A DNA stretch of 11,058 nt from Desulfobacterales bacterium (GTDB taxonomy: Bacteria > Desulfobacterota > Desulfobacteria > Desulfobacterales > C00003060). Below are positions 1 through 6,315 of this stretch, piece by piece; positions within the stretch are counted from its first letter, which is position 1, and each line of letters opens with the position of its first letter. The notes below the pieces were generated by a model. The model ran no database searches. It was not told the DNA's origin and worked only from the letters and a program-made list of their open reading frames with translations. Position numbers and translations under genes: made by a program. The stretch lies in the NCBI GenBank assembly GCA_030668505.1, contig DAOUTV010000034.1, positions 1-11,058 on the forward strand. The letters run 5' to 3'.

Positions 1-12
1 AAGTGACTAAAG
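1..12 (-). repeat. Partial CTTTAG-family repeat at window edge
   Basis: The first 12 bases, read on the minus strand, give one unit, CTTTAGTCA, followed by CTT. This matches the units of the arrays further in. It is probably the inner end of an array that continues to the left of the window. Between it and the array at 76-106 lies a 7-bp inverted repeat, CCCTGGC (17-23) and GCCAGGG (69-75). Only one unit is visible, so chance cannot be excluded. Confidence 0.4.
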
Positions 13-75
13 CCCGCCCTGGCGCTACCTGCTTGGATTAATCTACTAAGCCTATAATCCCGGTCTGGGCCAGGG

Positions 76-106
76 TGAGCTAAATTGAGCTAAAGTGCCT
101 AAAGTT
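76..106 (-). repeat. CTTTAG array A (inverted orientation)
   Basis: Read on the minus strand from 106 back to 76, the array is CTTTAGGCA, CTTTAGCTCA, then ATTTAGCTCA, which is a degenerate unit. It belongs to the same family as the arrays at 156, 1421, 2599 and 3091. It faces the array at 156-189 across a short AT-rich spacer. Units of 9 and 10 bp alternate, so it is not a simple coding or microsatellite repeat. Confidence 0.85.
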
Positions 107-184
107 AAAGGATAAAAAAATCAACTGTTACAAAAAGGTTTCTTCAAGTCCTCAACTTTAGCTCACTTTAGGCACTTTAGCTCA
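86..184. repeat. Perfect 20-bp inverted repeat formed by arrays A and B
   Basis: Bases 86-105 are the exact reverse complement of 165-184, with a 59-nt spacer. A transcript crossing it could form a 20-bp RNA stem in the leader of the acyl-CoA dehydrogenase mRNA, ending 20 nt before its start codon. The spacer is AT-rich (runs of A near 113-120 and 132-136) and has no ORF. The arrangement mirrors the inverted pair around the four-helix-bundle gene at 2599-3132, but without a gene. It may be an empty or non-autonomous copy of the same element. Confidence 0.8.
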
Positions 185-189
185 CTTTA
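156..189 (+). repeat. CTTTAG array B
   Basis: Consecutive units are CTTTAGCTCA, CTTTAGGCA and CTTTAGCTCA, then a partial CTTTA. The array ends about 5 bp before the GGAG ribosome binding site of the next gene. Its left flank, CAAGTCCTCAA (145-155), closely matches the left flank of array C, CAGGTCTTCAA (1410-1420). The homology therefore extends past the units themselves. Confidence 0.88.
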
Positions 190-204
190 CAACTGGAGTA
201 TATT

Positions 205-1368
205 ATGTCTTATCAGCTAACCGATGAGCAATTCATGATCCAAACAATGGTCCGTGACTTTGCCCGCGAGGTGCTTCTCGCTACTGCCATGGAGCGCGAT
301 CTAACCAAGGAATTTCCTGGTGAAAACCTCAAGAAGATGGGCGAGCTGGGGCTCATGGGTATGATGGTTCCGCCTGAATATGATGGTGCAGGCGCAGACA
401 CAGTGAGTTATGTGTTGGCACTACAAGAGATCGCATACGCTTGTGCATCAACGGCTGTTATAATGTCTGTGCACAATTCTATCGTTTGTGAAACAATTAA
501 TCGCTTCGGCACTGACGAGCAGAAACAAGCCTATTTGAAACCTCTGGCTGCCGGCGAGATCATAGGTGCCTTTGCCATGACTGAACCACATGCAGGATCG
601 GATCCTGTAAACCAGTCCACTTCGGCTTTGCGTGACGGGAGTCACTATATTATCAATGGCACCAAGCGTTTTATAACCTCGGGGAAGACTGCCGGCGTGA
701 CAATCATAACGGCCAAGACAGACAAGGCAAAACGGCATAAAGGGATCAGTGCGTTTATTGTCAGGAAGGGAACTCAGGGGTTCTTGGTAGGAAAGACCGA
801 GAAAAAGATGGGGTTGTGTGCTTCTGATACAACCGATCTTGTTTTAGACAATTGCCGTATTCCGGCTGAGAATCTCTTAGGACAAGAGGGGGATGGCTTT
901 AAGATCGCCATGACTGCCTTGGATGGTGGCCGTATAGGTATAGCTGCTCAGTCTCTGGGCGTGGCCCAGGCTGCTCTGGATGCGGCTGTTTCCTATGCCA
1001 GGGAGCGGGAACAATTCGGGCAGCCGATTTCAAAATTCCAGGGCCTGCGCTGGATGCTGGCAGACATGGCTACCGAAATAGAGGCGGCCCGGCAATTGAC
1101 TTTATCTGCCGCAAGCATGAAAGACAGAGACGAAAAATACACCAAGCAAGCTTCTATGGCAAAGCTGTTTGCTTCTGAAATGGTAAACCGCGTCACCGCT
1201 AAGGCATTACAGATCCATGGTGGGTATGGCTACACAAAGGAATATCCCGTGGAGCGCTTTTACAGAGATGCGCGCGTCTTCACCATCTACGAAGGGACCT
1301 CAGAGATCCTGCGAGTTGTCATCGCCAACCACCTTTTGGGGGACCGGTATGTGGGTACTCTCCGCTAA
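205..1368 (+). CDS. Acyl-CoA dehydrogenase (short-chain / butyryl-CoA dehydrogenase type)
   Basis: This FAD-dependent enzyme introduces the trans-2,3 double bond into acyl-CoA esters in beta-oxidation or butyrate-type metabolism, and passes electrons to electron-transferring flavoprotein. The 387-residue length is normal for the family. The flavin/substrate signature FAMTEPHAGSD lies near residues 123-133. The C-terminal helical domain carries QIHGGYGYTKEYPVERFYRD and then YEGTSEI, whose Glu363 aligns with the catalytic base of short-chain dehydrogenases. The ATG is set by GGAG at 195-198, 6 nt upstream. No etfAB or thiolase genes are visible, so the substrate chain length is inferred from similarity to Bcd-type proteins only. 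It is preceded and followed by CTTTAG arrays and has no evident functional link to the downstream efflux genes. Confidence 0.95.
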   Translation: MSYQLTDEQFMIQTMVRDFAREVLLATAMERDLTKEFPGENLKKMGELGLMGMMVPPEYDGAGADTVSYVLALQEIAYACASTAVIMSVHNSIVCETINRFGTDEQKQAYLKPLAAGEIIGAFAMTEPHAGSDPVNQSTSALRDGSHYIINGTKRFITSGKTAGVTIITAKTDKAKRHKGISAFIVRKGTQGFLVGKTEKKMGLCASDTTDLVLDNCRIPAENLLGQEGDGFKIAMTALDGGRIGIAAQSLGVAQAALDAAVSYAREREQFGQPISKFQGLRWMLADMATEIEAARQLTLSAASMKDRDEKYTKQASMAKLFASEMVNRVTAKALQIHGGYGYTKEYPVERFYRDARVFTIYEGTSEILRVVIANHLLGDRYVGTLR

Positions 1369-1420
1369 CGATTTTGGATTGCGGAATCCTGAGTGCAAAT
1401 TGAGGAATTCAGGTCTTCAA

Positions 1421-1460
1421 CTTTAGACACTTTAGCTCACTTTAGTTCACTTTAGGCACT
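1421..1460 (+). repeat. CTTTAG array C (solo)
   Basis: The units are CTTTAGACA, CTTTAGCTCA, CTTTAGTTCA and CTTTAGGCA, followed by CT. The array lies in the 132-bp gap between the acyl-CoA dehydrogenase and adaptor genes. No inverted partner is visible between it and the dehydrogenase stop codon, so it looks like a solo copy or the surviving half of a pair. It shares an 11-bp left flank with array B (9 of 11 bases identical). The rest of the gap holds only the ribosome binding site of the next gene. Confidence 0.88.
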
Positions 1461-1500
1461 CTCTTATTGACCAGTGACCAGCAGTAGAAAAAGGTGAATC

Positions 1501-2601
1501 ATGCGGCAAACACGTTGGACAAAGTTCGTTGGATGCAGTACTTGGGTGGCCCTATTTCTCGCTTTGCTTGTGAGTTCAGTAGCCCACGCTCAGGCCAAAG
1601 ATAACAAACATCAGGGACCACCGGCAGTGCCGGTTCGGGTTGCACCGGTCGTGGAGGACACGGTTTCAGACCAGATAGCTCTAGTTGGAACCACTGAAGC
1701 GATTGCCCGCAGTACGATTGCCGCCGAAGTCTCCGGATTGGTAGAACACTTTCCTGTCCGCGAGGGCGACTTTCTTGAAAAGGGGAAGGTTCTCGCTATA
1801 CTCAAGTCGACGGACCTTGTACTACGTCTCAAGGCAGCGGTGGCCTCAAGGGAAAAAGCTCGGGCAAGCTTGATCTTTGCTGAAAAGGAACTGGTTCGGC
1901 ATACCAAGCTCAAAGATGCTGACAGCATAGCGGCCAGGAAATACGATGAGGCATTGTATCAGCATCAGTCCCTAGAACAGGAAGTCTTGCGCAGTGAGGC
2001 TGAAATCGAGCTTATTAGAGATAACATTAAGAACAAGACAGTTGTTGCCCCTTTCTCAGGTTTTGTTGCCAAGGAGCATACTCAGGTTGGAGAGTGGTTA
2101 CCTGTAGGCGGGCCTGTAGTAACCCTTGTTGACCTGGTACACATACGGATCACCGTGGATGTCCCGGAACGGTATGCCGTACAGCTTCTTCAGAAAGACC
2201 CGGTCCGGATCCTGGTAGCAAGCATATCCAATGAACCACTTCTTGGCAAGATTTCCGCCATCCTTCCCGAAGAAGACACCGATACTCGAACCATTCCGGT
2301 GCGAGTGAGTATAGCCAACCCGGGCTTGAAAATCAGGAGCGGCATGGAGGCAAGGGCAACCTTTACCCTCGGAACCAAAAAGAATGCTCTCCTGGTGCCA
2401 AAAGACGCCATAGTAACAGCCGGAACCAATCGACTGGTCTTTGTGGTGGGCAGCAGTGTGGCTCAGCCTGTGAATGTCAGGGTCATTGGCTATTACGACT
2501 CCAATGTTGCTATTGAGGGCCCCATCAAGCCGGGGGATCATGTGGTCATTCGGGGCAACGAGCGCCTGCAGCCAGGACAGCTGGTACAGATCATCAAGTG
2601 A
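1501..2601 (+). CDS. RND efflux periplasmic adaptor (membrane fusion protein, HlyD/AcrA family)
   Basis: This is the periplasmic adaptor linking an inner-membrane RND pump to an outer-membrane channel. A signal peptide with a basic start and hydrophobic core (about residues 9-28) has a likely signal peptidase I site after AHA (residue 30). No lipobox is seen. A biotinyl-lipoyl-like half follows (about 60-100, AAEVSGLVEHFPVREGD), then an alpha-helical hairpin (about 105-165), the second lipoyl half (VVAPFSGFVAKEHTQVGEW) and beta-barrel and membrane-proximal domains. The 366-residue length suits the family. The start is supported by AGGTG at 1492-1496. Its natural partner is the RND gene at 3142, now separated by about 540 bp of repeats and a small gene. 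Its TGA stop (2599-2601) is the first three bases of array D. No TolC-like gene is in the window. Confidence 0.92.
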   Translation: MRQTRWTKFVGCSTWVALFLALLVSSVAHAQAKDNKHQGPPAVPVRVAPVVEDTVSDQIALVGTTEAIARSTIAAEVSGLVEHFPVREGDFLEKGKVLAILKSTDLVLRLKAAVASREKARASLIFAEKELVRHTKLKDADSIAARKYDEALYQHQSLEQEVLRSEAEIELIRDNIKNKTVVAPFSGFVAKEHTQVGEWLPVGGPVVTLVDLVHIRITVDVPERYAVQLLQKDPVRILVASISNEPLLGKISAILPEEDTDTRTIPVRVSIANPGLKIRSGMEARATFTLGTKKNALLVPKDAIVTAGTNRLVFVVGSSVAQPVNVRVIGYYDSNVAIEGPIKPGDHVVIRGNERLQPGQLVQIIK

Positions 2602-2656
2602 GCTAAAGTGATTAGAAGTGTCTAAAGTGAACTAGAGTGAGCTAAAGTGCCTAAAG
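2599..2656 (-). repeat. CTTTAG array D (left flank of the four-helix-bundle cassette)
   Basis: This is the longest array in the window. Read on the minus strand from 2656, the units are CTTTAGGCA, CTTTAGCTCA, CTCTAGTTCA (degenerate), CTTTAGACA, CTTCTAATCA (degenerate) and CTTTAGCTCA. Its outer end overlaps the adaptor gene and supplies that gene's TGA stop. Bases 2636-2658 pair with 3089-3111 in array E over 23 positions with one mismatch. Confidence 0.9.
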
Positions 2657-2674
2657 TTGATAGATGCGTTGATC

Positions 2675-3025
2675 ATGGACAATAAACAATTTGCCAAAGA
2701 GCTTGAAAAACGTACTCGAGAATTTGCAGTGCGAATAATTCGGTTGTCAACAAAACCGCCTAACACGCCCGAAGGTAGAGTAATACGGAACCAAGTCACG
2801 AAATCCGGCACTTCAATTGGCGCAAACTACCGTGAGGTCAATCGTGCCAGAAGCAGGGCGGATTTCAAAAACAAGATCCGCATTTGCGAAAGTGAAGCTA
2901 GTGAAACACAATATTGGCTGGAGGTAATCGTAGAGGTTGAATGGCTGTCGTGGGATGAAGTCAGGCCAGAACATGAAGAATGTTGCGAATTGCTTGCTAT
3001 CTTCACATCTATTGGCAAGAAATAA
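2675..3025 (+). CDS. Four-helix-bundle protein (23S rRNA intervening-sequence protein / S23 family)
   Basis: The protein is small (116 residues), helical and charged. It carries the family-typical core TKSGTSIGANYREVNRARSR (about residues 42-61), then ADFKNKIRICESEASETQYW (62-81) and a helix ending near FTSIGKK. Members include IVPs encoded in 23S rRNA insertions and the related Avd accessory proteins of diversity-generating retroelements. Most have no known biochemical role beyond likely RNA or nucleic-acid binding. I chose ATG 2675; an in-frame TTG at 2657 lies inside the inverted-repeat stem and would add six unconserved residues. No clear Shine-Dalgarno precedes either start. The gene interrupts an adaptor/pump operon and is bounded by inverted CTTTAG arrays. 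No reverse transcriptase, variable repeat or rRNA is nearby, so this is neither a visible DGR nor an rRNA insertion. Confidence 0.9.
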   Translation: MDNKQFAKELEKRTREFAVRIIRLSTKPPNTPEGRVIRNQVTKSGTSIGANYREVNRARSRADFKNKIRICESEASETQYWLEVIVEVEWLSWDEVRPEHEECCELLAIFTSIGKK

Positions 3026-3090
3026 TCGGCGTGAATCGCCTCACATTAGGATTTTGCAGAAACTTATGTATAACTTGTTTGTCGATATAA

Positions 3091-3132
3091 CTTTAGACAC
3101 TTTAGCTCACTTTAGACACTTTAGCTCACTTT
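3091..3132 (+). repeat. CTTTAG array E (right flank of the four-helix-bundle cassette)
   Basis: The array is two copies of a 19-bp double unit: CTTTAGACA, CTTTAGCTCA, CTTTAGACA, CTTTAGCTCA, then CTTT. It is in inverted orientation relative to array D. It ends 9 bp before the ATG of the RND pump gene and occupies the position where a ribosome binding site would normally lie. Confidence 0.9.
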
Positions 3133-3141
3133 GTCCTAATT

Positions 3142-6100
3142 ATGAAACTTGTAGATATATCCATAAATAAGCCCGTCTCTGTCACTGTGGGGGTCATCCT
3201 GCTGGTCCTCTTTGGCCTTATCTCCTTGTTTAGAATCCCCATTCAACTTACCCCCAACGTAGACATGCCCCAGATTTCAGTAACGACCCCGTGGCGTGGC
3301 GCCAGCCCCTTGGAGGTCGAGCGAGAGATTATCGACGTGCAAGAAGAGGAGCTTAAAAATGTAGAAGGTCTCGATACGATAAAAAGCGAAAGTGTAGACG
3401 GGGAGGGTTATATCAACCTGAAGTTCGAGATCGGCACAGATACAGATGAGGCCCGACTTAGAGTGTCCAACAAACTCGACCAGGTGCAACAATACCCTGG
3501 GGATGTGGAAAAACCGGTGATCACCTCTGGTGGCCGGCACGAAGAGGCCATAGCGTGGATCATTCTCCAGGCCCTCGAAGGGTACACGGGCGTTTTGACC
3601 CATGAATATGATTTCTGTGATGACTACATTAAACCTCGCCTGGAGCGAATTCCCGGCGTATCCTCATCCAACATATACGGTGGACAGGAGCGGGAACTTC
3701 AAGTCATCGTTAATTCAAGTGCCCTGGCTGCAAGGAACATCACCATCTCAGAGCTGATGCGTGCCCTGGACGCGGAGAACAGAAACATTAGTGCCGGGGA
3801 CTTTGATGAGGGGAAGCGCCGATACATTGCCCGTACCGTGGGTGAGTACGAGACCCCGGAAGATGTGGCCAAGGTAATCATCAAGCGAATCAATGGCGCT
3901 CCAATCACTGTAGGCGACGTGGCCCGGGTGACCCTGGGACACGAAGACATAGAAGTGGTGGTTCGGCACGAAGGCGTCCCCACCATTGTGTTGAATGCGG
4001 TTCGGGAAGCCGGCACCAATGTCCTTGTGGTGATGCAAAAGGTCAGGGAGGCCCTTGAAGAACTCAATAGCGGTCTGCTCAAGGATCGCCGCCTGCAACT
4101 CGTCCAGGCCTACGATGAAACAAATTACATCTATGGTGCCATCCGCTTGGTGAGGCAAAACATCCTTGTAGGCGGAACGCTGGCCATTATTGTACTCCTC
4201 ATCTTTCTGAGAAATGTTTCCAGCACGTTGATTGTCTCATTTGCCATCCCCATCAGTGTGGTGGGAACGTTTCTTTTGATGACCCTCTTTGGGCGTAATA
4301 TCAATGTGGTGAGCCTTGCCGGGATGAGCTTTGCCATCGGCATGGTAGTGGATAACTCCATTGTCGTTCTTGAGAACATCTTTCGCCATCGCGAGATGGG
4401 GAAATCGCGTGTGCAGGCAGCACACGACGGTACGGTGGAGGTGTGGGGAGCGGTGCTGGCAAGCACCCTTACCACGATTGCCGTGTTTGTGCCCATTGTC
4501 TTTGTGGAAGAAGAAGCCGGTCAGCTCTTTCGGGACATCGCCATTGCTATCAGCAGTGCCGTGGGGCTCAGCTTGTTGGTCTCCATTACCGTGATCCCGA
4601 CCCTTTCTTCCAGGATTCTGCGGATGGGGACGGCGAAAGAGTCCAAAGCGCCCCGCCGCAGGCGCTGGTGGTCGATCTATTGGTTGGCCTCAAAGATAAC
4701 GGACGCTGTTACGGGCTTTGTCTACTGGATGTGTGGCCGGGTATTGACGCGCTTGGGCGTAGCAGTGGTTATGACCGGCCTGGCGCTGGCCATGGCTGTG
4801 TTCCTGATGCCAAAGACAGAATATCTGCCGGAAGGCGACCGGGAGATTCTCTTCGGCATCTTGCTGCCTCCGCCCGGGTATAACATGGGCGAGTTGAGTG
4901 AAATCGCGAAGACCATTGAAGCGGACATTCTCCCTCTTATAGAACACGAAAAAGAAAGTGAGGCTGCTGAAAAGCTGAATCTGCCCCCTGTTGAGAACTT
5001 TTTTTATGTGGCATTCGGACAACAGGTCTTTATGGGCGTAATTTCAGCAATCCAGGAGAGAACGCGAGAGCTGATTCCTTATGTGTACGGCGTATTGAGC
5101 AAAATCCCCGGCATGATCGCCATTGTCCAGCAGCCGAGCCTTTTCTCCAGTGGTATCGGGGAAGGCAGATCTATTGAAATAGAAATCAAGGGGCCTGACT
5201 TGGACCGTCTAATTGCCCTGGGACGAGAGATTTTCGGACAGGTTATGCAACACCTGCCGGGAGCTCAGGTACGCCCGATCCCCGGCCTTGATCTGGGCAA
5301 TCCCGAAATGCGCGTTATCCCGAACCGGGATCGCCTTACGCGCGTTGGCATGACCACGGCCGACCTTGGTAGGACCGTAGACGCCCTGGTTGATGGTGCC
5401 AAGGCGAGTGATTACCGTATTCACGGTGAAGAGATCGATCTGGTTGTCAAGGGGGAAGAGGCCAAGCTGGAACGCACCCAAGACCTGGCAGGCCTCCTCA
5501 TACAAACACCCAAGGGGAAAAGGGTTACTCTGGGTTCATTGGCCGACATCCGATTAGAGGAGGGACCCACCCAGATCAACCGCATCGATTCAGAGCGAGC
5601 CATAACAATTCAAGTAATCCCTTCAACTGAGATCCCTTTAGAAACCGCCATGGCTATCGTCCGGGATAAGATTGTTGGTCCGATCAAGGCCAGGGGGGAA
5701 CTTGGGAGCCTTTACCGGATCGATTTGAGCGGCACGGCAGATGACTTGACGCGTACAAGGAGCGCGCTTCAGTGGAATCTCATTTTGGCTCTTGTCATAA
5801 GCTATCTCTTGATGTCCGCGCTTTTCGAAAATTTTTTCTACCCTTTCATCATTATGTTTAGCGTGCCCCTTGCCGCAGCCGGCGGGTTTATAGGCCTTTT
5901 CCTCGTAAATGTCTTCATCGCGTATCAGGCCTTGGACATTGTTACCATGTTAGGTTTCGTGATCCTGGTTGGTATTGTTGTAAACAACGCCATTCTCATT
6001 GTGCACCAAACCCTCAACAACATACGTGACAGCAATATGGAGCCGCGGGAGGCGATTCGGGAATCGGTCCGTTCACGTATTCGGCCCATATACATGAGTG

Positions 6101-6285
6101 CCGTGACCAGTGTTTTCGGGATGCTCCCTTTGGTGCTCACCCCGGGGGCGGGGTCCGAGTTCTACCGGGGTCTTGGCAGTGTGGTGGTGGGTGGTCTCCT
6201 GGTCTCCACGGTTTTTACGATCTTCCTGGTCCCAGCACTCTTGAGTCTCGTGCTTGATGCTTTTGCAGCCCTGAAGAAGGCATAG
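3142..6285 (+). CDS. RND efflux pump inner-membrane subunit (AcrB/HAE-like)
   Basis: This is a proton-driven trimeric exporter of the RND superfamily; its 1047 residues match the roughly 1040-residue AcrB class. TM1 is near residues 12-30 (after MKLVDISINKP). The first periplasmic porter region follows, then TM2-6 at about 335-495. A basic cytoplasmic linker (about 500-508, APRRRRWW) precedes TM7 near 535-553, and TM8-12 occupy about 875-1045. In TM4, GMVVDNSIVVLEN places Asp404 at AcrB Asp407 and Asn405 at Asp408. In TM10, GIVVNNAIL places Asn948 at AcrB Lys940. Two AcrB proton-relay residues are therefore Asn. I believe such pairs recur in some HAE subgroups, so the pump is probably functional. 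The substrate is unknown. No Shine-Dalgarno is seen before ATG 3142; repeat array E occupies that place. Its adaptor partner is at 1501-2601. Confidence 0.94.
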   Translation: MKLVDISINKPVSVTVGVILLVLFGLISLFRIPIQLTPNVDMPQISVTTPWRGASPLEVEREIIDVQEEELKNVEGLDTIKSESVDGEGYINLKFEIGTDTDEARLRVSNKLDQVQQYPGDVEKPVITSGGRHEEAIAWIILQALEGYTGVLTHEYDFCDDYIKPRLERIPGVSSSNIYGGQERELQVIVNSSALAARNITISELMRALDAENRNISAGDFDEGKRRYIARTVGEYETPEDVAKVIIKRINGAPITVGDVARVTLGHEDIEVVVRHEGVPTIVLNAVREAGTNVLVVMQKVREALEELNSGLLKDRRLQLVQAYDETNYIYGAIRLVRQNILVGGTLAIIVLLIFLRNVSSTLIVSFAIPISVVGTFLLMTLFGRNINVVSLAGMSFAIGMVVDNSIVVLENIFRHREMGKSRVQAAHDGTVEVWGAVLASTLTTIAVFVPIVFVEEEAGQLFRDIAIAISSAVGLSLLVSITVIPTLSSRILRMGTAKESKAPRRRRWWSIYWLASKITDAVTGFVYWMCGRVLTRLGVAVVMTGLALAMAVFLMPKTEYLPEGDREILFGILLPPPGYNMGELSEIAKTIEADILPLIEHEKESEAAEKLNLPPVENFFYVAFGQQVFMGVISAIQERTRELIPYVYGVLSKIPGMIAIVQQPSLFSSGIGEGRSIEIEIKGPDLDRLIALGREIFGQVMQHLPGAQVRPIPGLDLGNPEMRVIPNRDRLTRVGMTTADLGRTVDALVDGAKASDYRIHGEEIDLVVKGEEAKLERTQDLAGLLIQTPKGKRVTLGSLADIRLEEGPTQINRIDSERAITIQVIPSTEIPLETAMAIVRDKIVGPIKARGELGSLYRIDLSGTADDLTRTRSALQWNLILALVISYLLMSALFENFFYPFIIMFSVPLAAAGGFIGLFLVNVFIAYQALDIVTMLGFVILVGIVVNNAILIVHQTLNNIRDSNMEPREAIRESVRSRIRPIYMSAVTSVFGMLPLVLTPGAGSEFYRGLGSVVVGGLLVSTVFTIFLVPALLSLVLDAFAALKKA

Positions 6286-6315
6286 AACAGCTTAATGTCA
6301 AGGAGTTGAAAAAAT

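Larger units (their letters stand above)
2599..3132 (+). mobile_element. Putative repeat-flanked four-helix-bundle (IVP) cassette
   Basis: The unit consists of array D (minus orientation), one small ORF and array E (plus orientation), placed between an adaptor gene and its pump gene. Adaptor and pump genes of RND systems are normally adjacent, so the segment reads as an insertion into an efflux operon. 23S rRNA intervening sequences are known to carry IVP genes within terminal inverted repeats that are processed by RNase III. This cassette shows a similar layout outside rRNA. No transposase or reverse transcriptase is encoded and no clear target-site duplication is visible, so any mobility would have to depend on factors elsewhere. 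The mobile-element label is an inference. Confidence 0.45.

Noticed and set aside
33..58. Possible sigma70 promoter: TTGGAT (33-38) and a perfect TATAAT (53-58)
   Set aside because: The spacer is only 14 nt and the -35 match is weak. A single TATAAT in AT-rich DNA is expected by chance, so I did not list it as a feature.
2098..2541. 147-codon open frame on the minus strand
   Set aside because: It is antisense to the adaptor gene, has no recognisable motif and is best explained as a shadow frame.
2657..2674. TTG at 2657 as the start of the four-helix-bundle gene
   Set aside because: It lies inside the inverted-repeat stem and adds six residues unlike the family N-terminus. ATG 2675 gives the family-typical start.
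2675..3025. Four-helix-bundle protein as the Avd accessory protein of a diversity-generating retroelement
   Set aside because: No reverse transcriptase, template repeat or variable repeat is visible, and the adenine-biased repeat pairs of a DGR are absent. The IVP/S23 assignment is preferred.
76..3132. CTTTAG arrays as a CRISPR array
   Set aside because: Units are 9-10 bp and directly contiguous with no spacers, and there are no cas genes.
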